A DNA stretch of 64,000 bases, from NCBI GenBank assembly GCA_013398955.1, contig VWPU01009386.1, forward strand, positions 59,847 to 123,846, read 5' to 3'. Position numbers and translations under genes: made by a program. This document shows, in pieces, positions 44,701 through 59,700 of this stretch (position 1 is its first letter; every line of letters starts with the position of its first letter). The notes below the pieces were generated by a model. It ran no database searches, had not been told where the DNA came from, and worked only from the letters and a program-made list of their open reading frames with translations. Origin of the DNA: Callaeas wilsoni (taxonomy: Eukaryota > Chordata > Aves > Passeriformes > Callaeidae).

Positions 44701-47700
44701 TCAAATGCACGCTAATGCCTCCAATAGTTTTCAGGCAGTAATGTAGCAATACTCTTTTCTCGCTGTTATTCCTCTTATCTGCCTGAAGTGTGCTGTGGTC
44801 ATATAGCTAAAAGTGTGTTTATAGGTATAAAGACTGCCAGTAGTTACATAGCTAGTTGTTTGGAGGGTTGCTGACCTTTATATATGAGATGACTACAACC
44901 AGTGAACTTCATAAGGAACAGAACAGGATGTTTAAAACTCTGGTCCTCACAGCAACTGCCGCGTGCTGTGTGGTGTGAATTGAGTTTTGACAACGCTCTG
45001 CATTTAGCTCTGTATGTTGAATGCTGTCTGTGCCACACAGGCATTCAGAGTAGCCATCAAAATGCCGACAGCTTTAGCCAGTGGTTGTAGTGAATGAATA
45101 TTGCATGGAGATCTGTTTGCCCAAATTAGCTTAGGTATGAATGTGCCTTCTTTGTTGCCAGCAGTTTGTTTTGTTTCAGGATTCCACCTGCAGGAATGGA
45201 AACACATATACCTGTCCTCTTCCTCGATCTGAATGGTATGTTGTAAAAACAGATTAAGAAACTTGTGGAGGGGGAAATGGGGGATTAGTTTGAGTAAATA
45301 AATTGTTAAATGGAAGAATGAACCTGAAAGGTGTAAGAACTCAAACAAGTCCTGGCAATGACAGTCTGATATGGCTTGTAAAGTGCTTTTTCTTCTGGTT
45401 GTGTATGTCGGCATAATTAAGCACAACTGTTTTAGAATAAAGATAAAAGTCAGGGGACACAGGAGTACAGTGATAGGCTGTACAACAGAAAATAGAATAA
45501 GAAAGAAAGCTTGGTTTGAATTAAACAGCAGATGAGGAAGCATTTTGATGTACAAATTCCCATGTCATTAAAGCACTGATGGAGAATCTCTCAATGCTTT
45601 CATAGCTCCTTCCACTGGCATATCTGCAGAGTCTTAAACAGCTCATTTAATGACGACTGTGTCAGGGCTATCATGAGCATTTTTTAGGGAATCTAAGAGT
45701 CCTCCCTTTGAAGGTGTTTAGTTCTAAATGTGAGAAGAATATTGATTTATATTCTTAAGACATAGATACACACTGTAAGTAACAAGAGACTAGAGGCAGT
45801 TCCACATTTAAGGATTGTTTAGGAAGCAAGTCTAATTACAAACCTAAACATAAAGCACAAGAGGATCCACAGGCTGTATCACATCCACCACTGAAGTGGG
45901 CTACTACACATATTTATATAGGCAATGCATCGATACCTGCTTTAGCAGATGCTTTTGGAAAGTGAAATACTGTCTTCCTTCATCTGTGCTCACAAGGAAT
46001 GTTTTTATTTGGGTTTTTTTTTTTGCTATCTGTAGGGATTAGCAGTCGAAAGATCAAATACGGTATTTAAACAGGTTGATTGTGTCATTGCACACCTTTT
46101 TTTTGTTTGTTTACCTAAAAGCCTAATGTAACCAGAACTGCTGTTCTAAATTTCTTTTGTATGCTGAAATCATCTTCAAAATGCTGCATAGTAATAAGAT
46201 TAAGTAGGATTAAATGTATTATGAAATTTGGGTAGGTCTTTATTACAACTTTGTATTACAACTTTGCCTCTAGATATTCATATCCTTTGGTATAAAACTA
46301 TTTCATTCTTTGCATATTTGTTTCATTAGCTGATGACCTCAGTGCCAATGAACAACTTATAGGTCCCCATGCATCAGGAGTTAACTCAATACTACCAAAG
46401 GAGCATGGGAGCCCATTCTTTTATCTGCCGATCATAAAACACAGTGATGATGAGGTAAATTGTGAGCAAGCCTCCTTCTTGACAGCTGCAGCTTGTGTTA
46501 ATGCTTTCTTCTTATGTTTTATGTCCTACTTCCATGTATTTAATCATTATTATTATGATGACCTTTTTGCCTTAGAAGTACCATCTGTATCTAGTGCTGC
46601 CTTGATTTTCTGGCCTATTTATTTAGAATTTAAGAGGATATGACTTGTTAGCTCTTTTGCCTTAATTCAGAGATGACAAGCTCTTGGCAAAAGAATAATT
46701 CAACTGCCTGACTCAAAATCCCTTTTCCTGCTTTCCTCACCCCTTCATCATTCCTCTTGCAGACTTTTTTCTTCAGAAAAAAACTACTTGGTTTATTGTG
46801 CACACTAGGCAAAGCTTAATACTTAAATAAAACCTTTTTCATTTGTAGCACAGAATTACTGTTTCTTAGATATATGGCTTGAGAATTGCTGGAAATTAAT
46901 GGTTCTGAATCCATTTTGGAATTTCTTAACCGATTCCTTCCATGTTCTGTGCCTACTCAGGCCATTGTTTGAGACCATTGCCAGAATAAATGGGACGGCA
47001 AAGTTGGGGAGAAGGCAGACAGAAGGAAAAAAAGCATTCTGCAGAACGAGTGCAAGTTTATTCTGTGGGGGATGTTATAACCTAATCCAACATAGATAGA
47101 AGATTTTACATTGAAATTAATAGACTTTTAATACAGTAGCAGTAGGATTTGTATTCCTTCATCCAGTCTTGCTTCTGCTTTCCTTTCCGTTTCCAGCCAT
47201 GTGAAGACTTCCTTTTGAGGCAGGGTTTGCACAGTGCAGGGATCGTGGTCATGATTATTTCCCCCAGTATCTTAACACCTCTTTTTCGCTTCTACTGATA
47301 AATTCCTTACTATGAAAAGGAGATTTGACTCCACTTTGTTCAATCATGCTGATTTTTCTCTCATTAAGAAATTGTTTTACTTCATTACAAATTATACCTG
47401 TTGTTAGAGTAATAGAATCTTTGATTTCCCTTTCCTTCCTCCACTTAATTTGTCTGCATAGGTTTCAGCCACTGCTGCCTGGGACTCTTCTGTCCACGAT
47501 TCAGTGCACCTGAATAGGGTAACTCCTCAAAATGAGAGAATTTACTTAATAGTGAAGACTACTGTGCAGCTCAGTCACCCTGCTGCAATGGAACTGGTAT
47601 TACGCAAAAGGATCGCAGCCAACATTTATAACAAGCAGGTAATAAGTTTATATATTCTTTTATTCCTTGTTTTGTTTCATAATCTTAATTTAATGAATGT

Positions 47701-50700
47701 GTTTCCTTAGCTGCTTGCTTCATTTTGTAAGTCTTACGAGAGAGAAATGAAAACTAGGTTTTTATAGGTTGCAGTGAAGCTGTGTACTGGTATATTTCTT
47801 TGAACTGTCCATTTTTCAACTGATTGAACTTAGTAGCGTTGTATACTGAGCATAGTGCTGTGAAGAGCACTTAAAATATCATAAATGCTAAAAAAAGTAA
47901 TTTAATAAATTATGGTTCTGATTGCCTTCATAATCAGATTTTGTGTTGCACCTTTTAATTTCTTAGAATGTTGTAAATAATAGTTATCGAAACAGTAACT
48001 GAAAATTACTTTCTTTCTAGAGTTTTACCCAGAGCCTGAAAAGGAGAATATCCTTGAAAAATATATATTATGCCTGTGGAGTGACTTATGAAATAGTATC
48101 CAATATACCAAAGGTAAATTATACTTTATTTCTCTGGCAAATTCACAGAAAACAACAGAATTGACCTACTGCAGTGGGTGATACTGATTAGAAAGTAAAT
48201 GTCCTGCTTTGCTGATATGAGACAGCTTGCCAAAGTGGATATATTGAAGTTCTGTGTGAGATTGTGTTTATCTTTAAACAGTTGAAAACTTTGGGGATTT
48301 TATTTTCTCTTCTACTATGTTTAACTGAGTTTCTGTAGCAGAGCTATTTTTGAAAGCTCATTAGTGTCTACAGGGAAAATATAGAGGGTACTCAGAGGAA
48401 TGTTCCAGGTCTGTGAAAACAGAATAGCTGGGAAGATGAGTTCACAGGAATATGAATTACTTTTTATGGAAAAAGCTCATACAAGTTGTAAATGTACTCT
48501 AAGATTTATTTTAAAGGAAAACAAACTGGACAAATGAAAACATAAATAGTCTCATCACTATGTAATTGTCACTTTGTTGCAGTACTCCTTAAATTTTAAA
48601 CTCTAGGGAAATCATGTCATATTTTAAGATTTGGGAAGGAAATTACATTTCCTTGCCTAGGAAGTTGTCATTAGTTGAGCCTTAACATACACAATTTCAG
48701 GTTATGTATGCATTATTTCTAGAATTGCATTTATCATAGCAAACGCTCAAAACTTCTCCTAAGCTTGATTTCTTCAATATCTTTTGCATCTCTATGGAAC
48801 AGCCCTGGATCATTGACTGTAATTAGGTTTGCTGCTTAAGTTTAAGATGCCCAATTCAAATTAATTTCTGGATTGAACTGGTCTAAAAAAGTGAACTAAA
48901 ACAATTGGCTTTCCTTTTTGAAACCTTCAATGGTGTAACTTCTACTTTAGGCCACAGAAGAAATTGAGGATCGTGAGACCTTAGCGCTGATGGCTGCAAG
49001 GAGTGAGAACGAGGGCACATCCGATGGCGAAACCTACATTGAGAAATACACACGTGGTGTGCTGCAAGTGGAGAACATTCTGAGCCTTGAACGACTAAGA
49101 CAGGCAAGGAACAGGCTTTTCTTGCACCCTTTGCGCTGGATTATGAGAATTCCAGAAGAGATGATTGATCTTTTAAAAATACTGTGTTGCGCTTTTTTCG
49201 GTTGGTTTTTTTTTTTTTTGGAGATTGTTGGACAGATAAAGACTAAGACTGTAAGACTGTAAATTACTGTAAAGACTGTAAGACTAAGTAACTTCTGTGA
49301 AATACAAATTTCCAGTGGCAGTGGATGTAGTAACTAAAGCTGGCAATGGTGTAGTACTCAAGACCTGAAGAGGCAAAGGCCAAAGAATAAATTTCAGACA
49401 GAAGCTTTGGTGGTTGTGTGTGCAAATTAAGATTTGTCAATGCAAGCCTTGATTGCTGCTGTTAGCCACACTGAAAAGAAGTCCCTATGCTTGCTCAGGT
49501 GTCCTGAGGAGACCATGGCGTTGCTGTTAGTGTTTTGTTCTCGTTACACAGGCAGTGACCGTCAAAGAGGCTCTCTCCACCAAAGCCAGGAACATCCGCA
49601 GGAGCATCAGCACTCCCAACGTGCACAACGTAAGGACCCTTCATCGTCCGGGGCGTTAGCACTGATGGGGCAGGGGCCACTGTCTGTGTCTGATGCAATG
49701 CTTGCACAGCGGGATATGCTAATGATTACTCTGTGCTGGGACTAACCAGCCTGGGGGAAAGCGGTCACGAAGTGAAACCCCTCCCCACAATTTTCTGTCC
49801 TAGGAGATAACAAAGTTAACAGGGAAGAGGGAGGGTTGGTTGAAACTCTTCTCCTTTTATAACGATACCCATTTAGGAAGTAGTTTAGGATGACAACTGC
49901 CCTGATTCAGATTACTTTTACCTCCAAGTCCCTTGAACTTTTTTCATAGTGTAAGGGGTATTTTCCATTTTGTGTGCATTTTATCTGTTCTCCTCTCACC
50001 CACTCATACAGTAGAAACATAGATGTCTTTATACATAATCTGGTGTGAAAAGAGAGAGCAAAACAGTTATTAGGACTAAATGATCACAGTTTGTCCTCAA
50101 GGTATTATATCTCACAGATAAAAGGTAGGCATTTTGTCATTCTGTCTGTTGGTGTTCCATAGGTGTCCTGCAGTCGACTGGATCTTTCTGCCTGCGATGA
50201 AGATGACAAGGTATGGAAATGTAGCAACAAACGGCTCACGTTCCTAGATTTCCCACCCCCACCACAAGCTAAATGTGTTTGAGAATTGGGGGGGGAGGAA
50301 GGAAAATAGAAATTGTATTTTCCTTGACGAGTATTTAAAGCAGTTGATTTACATAATATATCTTCAAAGTTCTGCACCAATTACATATTATTTTGCATTA
50401 AACCTTATTGTCCTTCTCTGCTTTTCATATTAGAATTATATAAACTGATATTTAAGAAAGAGAGCAAAACTTTAAATACTTCACTGACCAGTTAATTAGC
50501 TTTTGAACAATCCATTTCTGTGCGACAGGAAAATTGTCTGAAGTCAGTAATTGACGTACCTTTGGTTTCTGGGGTTTGGCTGACTTTAAAAAAAACCAAA
50601 CACCTGAGTTCACCTATTATTTTTTCTTCATTTGCCTGCGTCATCATGCAGATTTATGTGTTTTTGGTTTTTTAGGGTTGGTCTGAAAGTCACCTAGATA

Positions 50701-53700
50701 TATCTGACTGTTGTTCCAGTTATCAAGACGTATCATGCTATGGTACTTTACCCAGGGAGTCACCTCGCAAGAGCAAAGACGGCAGTGGTGAGACTTCATA
50801 TACGTAATGACAGTGCTAGTGGATTCTTATTTACTGCATTAAACTGAACATTAAATTCCCAGTGCTTTTTTCCTACTAAATACGTTATCCAGCTCCTACT
50901 TAAGGAGCTAGGAAATAGGTTTTTTAGCTAGGAAATCCTTTTCAGATAGCTGGCTATCTGGAAATAGGGGAGAAAGGGAGAAATGCATAAGACACCCAGG
51001 AAAGGGTGTAAAGTTGAGAGTATCCAAGAAACCAAGAGGAGGGCAGAAGAACGTGCTAAATATAAATCAAAACTGTAGAAGAAATAAAAAGAAAAAACCC
51101 ACCCAAAACAAAACAAAAAACCACACAGACAGAAAAGAACAAAAACCAGCTGCTGTTATTTTATGAATTTGAAGATGGAGATGCTTTTTTTTAAAGTGGG
51201 AAGTGTCCTCAGACAGGTTCTTTACATCATGTGTGGATATTGGCTGTGCCTCCATCTCAGTGTGTCACAGGTGCCTTGTTTCCTTCAGGTCACATTGACC
51301 AGGCAGTGCAGGTAGAAATACTGCTGCAATAAAGTGGGACTGGGGGTTTATTCATCGCTTCCTTACTTATAATTTCCTTTTTGATCATCTTGGCTGTGCA
51401 GGATGGCTGGCTTGGTTACAGGGCAGATTTGCAGTGTTGTGGGCAGAGGTCAGATGAGGCACAGGAAGCAAAGAGCTTCTCAGTTCCAGTTTCAAGGACA
51501 CTTCCCATCTTGTTTTTATGACCAAGATGAAAAGGAGAAATGTTTGAGCCTCAGAATGGAGGAGGCAGATACTGCTGTTCTCTGCTTTCCTTCTGTTTCC
51601 AGACTTCTCTGAAGATCTCACTGAGCTCTGCATTATTTCATGCCTAGGCCAGTGGTTAAATACCAAAATACTGACATTTTTCTGTAGCCAGCAACTTGCC
51701 AATTGCATGGCTTAACCTTCAGTTGTTTTGAAATATGCTCTTGCAGTCAGGATATGAAGAACTGAAATACACTATTCTTGCTTTTTTACCTAGGTGTTGT
51801 AGCAGAGAATTCCCATGCTTTAATGGCCAGCCCTTTTAAAGCATTTTCTCCCCAGCCACCAAAGTTTTTCAAGCCCTTAATGCCAGTGAAAGAGGAACAT
51901 AAAAGGAAGACCCCACTTGAAAGCCGACCTCTGCTTAGTCAAGAGGTAATCTTTGGAAACCACCTGCTTTTTTTAAAGGAGATGGACTGATTTTGTGTAC
52001 TTGGCAAATCATTTGCATCTGTTGCAACAGAGTTTTGTAATTCTCTGGTAAAATTATTCAGGCCACTCTTTATATGTGGTGGAGTTTTGCTGTTTGTTTT
52101 TTTACCTGAATACTGGGTTTGTGGGTTTTGGTTTTTTTTTTTTTACTTCTTGGTATGTACTCTCCTTTACAGGATACTTCTATTTTAAAGTAGCAGTAAC
52201 CTACTTTTTTTTATATTCCTCAGTAAGATGTTGGTGTGGTTTTTTTCATAGATCAAATGTAATTCTGTGGAAACTATTCTAGGGTGGTTATAATTCTGGC
52301 CTTTCTTCCTCACCCTCAAACTCTGGGAGGAGTGCATGAGTTTCCCTACCCATTAACTTGAATTTTGATATCCGTATGGCCAGCATGGGTGTTTCACCTT
52401 CATCACGTCTTCACACCTTTCTAACTTGGCACCCATTTGGCACCATGGTCAGAGCTGTGGTTTGTGTGATGTGTTGTGTGTCTCAACCTTTGCAGAGCAT
52501 GCCTCCATCTCAGGTGCACTGTGCTGGCTGTGCTGTGCCTGCAGGAAGCAGTGCCAGCAGCATGCCTGAGGAGAAGATTGTAAGTTTTGTACCAGTTTTT
52601 GTCTCGAGGCCTGGTGGTGGGCTCAGGGCCATTTGGTGGTGGGCTTGAGGCACTCACGCTACTGCAGCAGGAGAAAGACGTTGTGAGGTGGATATAACCA
52701 CTTGTGACTGATTGTAGGTTATGGTTATAACAGTTGCTTGCCTGGCTTGCAAAAGCATTCTGTCATTGGAACTAACTCCACTGTGGTTTGGTGTTTTCTT
52801 TTTGTTTTGCTTTGGGTTTTAATGTTTATATGTCATTTATGTTTATATGTCTTGTGGGGTGGGAGGAGAGGGGAGGCTGTAGTGTTTACAGGGCACAAAT
52901 GATCAAGTAGAAGATGGGTTAGTGAGCCATGCTGTTGTCACTCTAATATACCTTGTGTGTTACCTAGATTTTGTGACTATACCCCAGAGTAAATGGAATG
53001 ATCCCATTTGGTGTAAGTAACCGTGCACTTAGGTGTGGGTACACTATAAAAAGCTTATAATTGCCTGACATGGAAGTAATATGACTAAAATAAGATTGCC
53101 GCTCTTAATTAACCTGCAGCCTGTCTTCATCATAATTCAGGTGGAAATTGAGGTGGAGGGCTTTTGTTTTAATCTTCACCTGCTAAATCCTTTTCTCACT
53201 GCTGCTTCAACAAAAGGTGTATCATCATTTCTGCTGTATGATGGTTTTGGGGCTGTGGAACATGCCTGCAAATACTTGCTTTAATTGGAGCTTTAGATTT
53301 AAAATTCAGAACCTTCAAATTATTTCCTGTAAGTCTTATGGGACACTTTTCCACAAAATGCTAGTGTTGGATTCTTCCTATTTAACAGTTATTTTCATTC
53401 CTACTGTATATGCAAGCCATTAAAAAACCTGTTCTGGATTTCTAATGCTATTTTGTAGGTCGTTAGACCCCAAAGTATCCTGAGTGTTCTGGTGTATATA
53501 TTTGAAGCTTGGCTGCTTGGTTTGGGTGGCAGCTGTTTTATTCTTGATCTTGTTAATTTTCCATAAGGTAGCTGACGTGCTGACTCGCGCTGAGTCACTG
53601 ATACAAATAGCATGAAGGTATTTGGAAGAAAAAAATCTAGTGGGTTGAAAAAACATCCCTAGGAAAATAAATTGTTACAAAACTTTCCATAGCAACTTGA

Positions 53701-56700
53701 GGGCAGTTTTAATCCCTTGAGTGAAAACAAAGTCCCACCCCATGCATGCCCTGAATTAACCCAGGCACTTGCCTGTGCTGCTTTCCACAGATATGCAGAA
53801 GCTTTCAGAGCTAGAAAAGGGCAACATCCTGCCACCAGGCTTTTCCAACTAGAAGGAAACTGATTGATTCACTGAACACTGTAAACCTGCTGTAGCAAAC
53901 AGGACCATGGAAAGAGCTGTTCTTTCTGTTCTCAGCTGCTTGCTCCTGCTGTATCAGTGCAGCTTTTTGTTTGGCTGCAAAGGAAGTCAGATCAAGGGAA
54001 CTGATCCACCCAGCTGATGGCTTGACTGCCATGGAGTTATATTTCATTTGGATCTAGTCCTCTGTCTCATGACCTTTTAGACCCTTGAGTGGGTCCTGGG
54101 GAGACAGGCAAGAAGTAGCAGCTGCTAGTGGGGAGGAGGTTGACACAGCTGCTTTGCGTAGCCCTGCCAGCCTATGGTGTTGTGTTTAGCAAATGATGCT
54201 TCTGGACGGTTTTATTGCTTTAGGAAAGAAGCCTTTGTTGGATGTAGGCTTCCCAGGCTACCCCATTTTTCAGTAAGTCCTATGTTTTAACTAGGCTGGA
54301 GTATTCCAATATTCAAAACACATCTGTCAAAGGAAGGAAAAGAAAAAAAGCAGTTAACAAAAAATATTTTTATTGAGTTGGCCTGAAGTAGGGCATTCAA
54401 CCTGAAATTTCAGAGGGTACTTACATGTGCTTGATAATGCAGCTATATAAAAACAGCATGATATAGGGGCATGTTCTATATAATATAAGAGTACAGTGAC
54501 TTATGTTAAGGTCAGATTAAATGTTTTCATATTAAGTGTCTTTCAATCCTGCCAGTAATTAACATGTTTAAGGGAGGGTTGGCTAAGAGGAAACCCTTCT
54601 AGCAGGCAATAAAAATTGAGGCACCAGTGGTGCAACCACTAGATAAGTATTACTGATTTTTAAATTAGCAAAATGGGAACTAACTTGTTGAGGTTACCTG
54701 AGAGGTGCAATTTAGGGATTTGAAAGCTCAGATGATTTACCTCTTAATGACACAGTATCTTTGTTACGAAGCAGGTGTAGGGAAACTGCTCTGTGCTCTT
54801 GCTTATTTTGCTTCTTTACTGCTAGAATTTGATGTATGGTCTTGTATCCTTAGTTCTTGCTGTCATGGTCTTTCTGTTAGCAGTTCTTAAATCTGCTTTT
54901 CACTATAGTCATTCTGTTGCATCCCAGGGAAGTTGCTGAAGTTTCTTGACCAGTTTTTCAAAGATTTTATCTTTATTTATACCAATAACCTGAGCTGTAC
55001 AGGGCACTTTCTTTTTTTCACCATCTCACACCCACAGAAATTTGAAGAACTCTGAAATTGCTTTGTTTTTGCAATTTCCCAATCAGGAAACTTGAGGAGC
55101 TCTGAAAGGAAACATGTCTTGTTCCCACCAGGGGCATCTTTTGTCTGTCACAAGGTGGTGTCTCATCACCTATTTGCAGCATAGCCCATGTTCTAGTAAG
55201 AAGACTGGTTCTCTGTACCTTAGCATTTGTACTTATGATGACAGATAACTCTGAAATGGCACATGACTGACACTGTGGTTACTTGTTTGACCTTTCCTAA
55301 TCAAGTCACCAATGTCTGTGTGTCTGTAGAGCCATTTCTCAGTTACAGCCTCTTATCCAGTCTGATTCTGAACAGGGACACCACCAAGGGGGGTTTTTTC
55401 AGTCAAATGAGGAATCCTGCAAGTTTCAAAGGAGACACAAAGAACTCTGTTATAAAAATACCTTTTGGTCTCAAGGCGACATTTAGCTAGAATTGACTAG
55501 AAATACTTCCTTCATTAAATGTTTATTAGTTTGGAGTTAATATATAATCTTCAACTTGAGAAAGTATATTTTATAAACTCTTAGTTTTTAATGTTTAAAC
55601 CCCTCCCTCCCCAAACAATAAGGTTCTGCATAGAACAAAACTTAGTTTTGCACAAGTAAAAAGGGCAAAAGGGAAGAAGTAAGCAGAATGATAGAGAAAA
55701 CATCCCTCAGCGATGAGCAACTGGTATCCTGCAATATGCAAAAAAGATGCTTTGCATAAGGCTTTAGTACTTGGAAGGCTATTCTTAGACTCAATAAAGC
55801 GAGTATTAATTTTTTCCTTTGTTTCTAAAGGAACTGTGGATTTCAGATGTAAGTAGCAAGATTTTCAATAGTATAAATAATACCCAATTGTCTTACATGA
55901 CGTTTCATAACACTATTGCTCCTCTTCAGAGAAATAAATAATTGCAAACTAAAGCCTTCATCCACATTCTGTATGAGAAATAAGTCTGAAAGAGTGTTGT
56001 GAAAATTAGTAAGCAAAGCATGCCAAGCCTTTACTTGAGCAAGTATTAATAATCTGAAATGTGGTTGGATTTGTCAGATATACTTAGACAAGCAGAGACA
56101 TCCTGTTCAGATACTGATAGCTGTGCCAACAAAAAATTAATATTATTGAAAATCTTGAGTCATCGTAAGAGGCCATTCTGCATGGGTAATACTGAATTCT
56201 GTTTACTGTGAACTTGAACAGGGTAGAAATGGATGTGCGACCTTATTACAGATAAGGGCCATCTGACATATGGGGAGAGGCTGGAGTATCTGGAGCTGTT
56301 CAGTCTTAAGTAGACCAGTAGTCACAGGGGCGTCTTACAAATGTATAAAAAACTCTGATGGGCCAAGACAGCCTCTTCTCAGCAGTGTCCAGTGACAGGA
56401 CATGAGGCAAATCAAAACACGTAAGATTCCATCTGATCACAAGAGGGAACAAGAAAACACTTTGTCTGCTGTGAGGGGGGTCAAACACTGGAATGAGTTG
56501 TGCAGGAAGGTTATAGAGATCTCAAAACTCACCCAACTGGACACTATCTTGGACAGCCTGCTCTGGCTGACCCAGCTTGAGCAGAGGGAGATTGGGCTAA
56601 TTGACCTCAAGAGGTGCCTTCCAATCCAAACAATTCTGTGATTATTCTGACATGGGCAAATTGAGCAAATCTGTTTCCTGTCTGGGCATTTGAAGTTTTG

Positions 56701-59700
56701 TTATACAAAGTTATTTGAGCAGTCTTGGCTATTATGAAGTGCAGGAAACATTTTCAAGAGGATGTTTATCTTGATGTGTTGGTACTCTGTGCTCATGTGG
56801 TTAACTGTTCTGCTTTTCCTTTTACATTGGTGAATCACAGCAAGTGTCTGAAAGCATCCAGCTACGTCAGATACCACACAGGATCTGCCTTGATTAGTAT
56901 TTGAAGTCTGTGATGCAAATAAAGGAACTGAGAAATAATGGGTGCTTGAGTTTCTCTAAAGGACTTAGCAGTTTTCGTTTTTCCTAAAATACCATTATTT
57001 CTAGTAGGCATTTGCTGTAAACTAACCATTTTTAATATATATATGTGTGTATACATGTACATATGTTTATACCTGCATATATATGTATAAATGAAGACAT
57101 AGATGTATATAGAAAAGGAAGTACTTAGAAAAGCATCTACGTGGAGTCCTGCCTGCAATATTTTATCTTGAGGGAGCAGCCCTACCATGTTGCTGGAGTC
57201 TTTCTTAGATGCATCTTTAGCGAATGAAGTCCTCAGCTTCAGATGGACTCTTGTGAAAGCCACATCTGTGGTCTGGTCATGGTGCATCTCCACGCATCAC
57301 CAAGGGGAAATTCAGGGAGGCACCTCCAAATTCTGCCAGGGTGATTAGTGTCACTTATTTCCCTCCAAACATGTACATGTATGCATACAAATGGTTCCTT
57401 GAAGACTTGCTATAATATTTCATCTTTTTGCTTGTATATTCAAACATCTTGAACATGTTCAGCTGTGATAGCCAGGGGTAACCAAAATTCTTTAGCCTCG
57501 CTGATATCAGGTTAATAGAAAATCCCACTGTGCAAAGTTTTTAATAATCCCAAAGTTTTTAATAACCTGTATTGGAGCAGGGACTCTGTAAGGCCTTTTC
57601 CATTCATATTTATGTTTATCATGTTAAGTGGTGAATTAACTATACAGTACCTTCAGTATTGTATAGTTATATTACAGTAGTTATTGCATAGTTATATACT
57701 ATATATATAGTTACATTGTATTCCCTAAATCATGGGAGAAAAAAGTTTGTGGATGAAAATATTTAGCTTTCCTTTTATTACTTTATATTTTCTGAACTAT
57801 TTAGAATTTATTTTCTAAAAATTTAATAGCTCAGTTTAGATAGGATATGTTCCCAGCAGCTCTTTTCAATGGTGTCTTCCATTCTTCAGTTAAAGAATAT
57901 TAAAGGTACATATTTCTCCATGCTCAGAAAGGAAAAAAATTAAGGATGGTTAGTTTATTTTGAAAACCTCAGTCACAGGTTCCTAATCCTAATTCCTCTC
58001 TTCATTTGCAGGACTCTGAGGAGGAAGACAGTGAGTTGGAGGCCATTAATAAGAAACTGATAAGTCCACAAAGTTTTCAAAATTTCCGGCCTTATGTACC
58101 AGAGGAGTTTGCTGACTTCAGTATTTACAATGCTAGCCTGGAGAACAGGGAGTGGTTTTCCTCTAAATCAGACTTCATGAGCTCACGTGTTCTTGAGAAA
58201 GAGGTATCCCGCAGCCCCACCACTAGCAGCATCACTAGTGGCTACTTTTCCCACAGTGCCTCTAACGTCACCCTGTCTGACATGCTTGTTCCCTGTAGTG
58301 ATAGCACAGACCAGCTAGCCAGTCACACCAAGGAGCTGGACTCTAGTGATCCCTCAGGATCATCCCTTGCACATGATTTAAGATCTTCTTTGAACAAGGA
58401 ATGTCGAGAGTCAGAAAAGGAGTTAGCGAGAGAGAAGTTACCCGTGTTACCACTGAAAGAAAACAGTGCCTTAACAGAGCAAGTACCACTGTCGTTCAGT
58501 GCCACTGACAGAGACTCTCAGCAGTTACCCAGAGCTGGATCCCTCTCAGCTCTAAGTTCCTTGGATGGCAAAAACACCATTGAATTTTCAGCATGTGAGG
58601 TGACAGTCGAGCACATGACGGACGTTCTGGAAGATCACTCCTTTACTGAGTTCATGGGCGTTGAAGACGGGAAGGACTTCGACCATTCAGCAGCTCCACA
58701 GTCGTGTTCCCTTCTGTCCTCTAATGGAGCGAGTGCCTCGGAGTCACCCCGAGGCCTTGGCAAGGGGCAGAGCACATGTAAGGGCCAGCAGAGCTCTGCA
58801 GCAGCAGCAGGCAATGACTGGCTTGTGGATGCTGTGGAAAGCCCTTTTTGTTCTGGACTGGTGAAGGACACTTCAGACCCTGAGACATATCCCAATGCTT
58901 CTGTGGACGATTTTATTACGAAGGACCACTTGGATGGTTCTGATTGTGAAGAAGGTGCTTCTGCAGATCAAGCCCGCGTATTGCCGAGCTGGGTGGCCGT
59001 GGGCGAGCAAGTCTGTGTTGGAAGTAATAAGATGGGTACAGTGAGATACGTTGGAACGGTGGATTTTTCAGCTGGAATCTGGGTTGGAGTTGAACTCAAT
59101 GTTCAGCTGGGTAAGACTAAATGTTGTTCTGGGTTATCTATGCAGCTAGTGTGACCAATTTTTAAAGCCACAGTACAATCATTCCTTCCAGTTCAGTCCT
59201 GGGAAGTACCTCCAGTTTCATGAAGCTTGGTATCTGATATGCCCAGTTCTTGGCTTTCTGGTTATAGGGATGCTCTGATCCCTTTTTAACTGTCTGAAAG
59301 CCCTGCTTTTGCACGTTGTGGTAGTTCCCCATTGGTACTCATCTGGTTTTACAGATCAGAGAAACAAGCAAAGCCTAAAATTGGCAGATTTTTTTAAAAT
59401 CAGTGTGCACGCATTCATGAACAGTGCTAACAGTGTGCATCACTTGTCAGATAGGTTTACTCTCAGTGGCTTTTAGAGATTTATTGCTGTTTTCCACTGG
59501 GGAAAGATGAATTCCAGAGCAAAGGTTTTCTTTAACTTCACTTCAGAGAGGTCAGAAAAAGTCAGTCCTCTGCAAGTGTTAAGAGACTTCTATAGAAATG
59601 CTTCAGGTCACTTAAAAAGATGTTTTAAGTAGTTTAATAGGTAATACCACTTATACCAGAAGTTTGTCTCCTAAATTTTAAGCTTTGTGAGCAATTGGTT

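Larger units (their letters stand above)
52580..58011 (+). other. KIF13A intron (5.4 kb) before the CAP-Gly exon
   Basis: Contains a candidate 18-nt microexon at 55831-55848 and a sense CR1 at about 56222-56650 (both listed), plus AT-rich microsatellite-like sequence near 57035-57090 and 57690-57712. Rest unrecognised. Confidence 0.88.

Noticed and set aside
45004..45555. 183-codon minus-strand open frame
   Set aside because: It overlaps the real KIF13A exon 26 on the opposite strand and has no recognisable domain; taken as chance.
55646..55678. 33-nt in-frame segment [11 protein letters not shown] between an AG and gtaagc
   Set aside because: It faintly resembles the basic insertion before IDSEEE in human KIF13A, but the acceptor lacks a proper pyrimidine tract and earlier AGs intervene; too weak to call an exon.
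57690..57712. AT palindromic stretch as an origin or regulatory element
   Set aside because: Low-complexity TATA alternation without further motifs.
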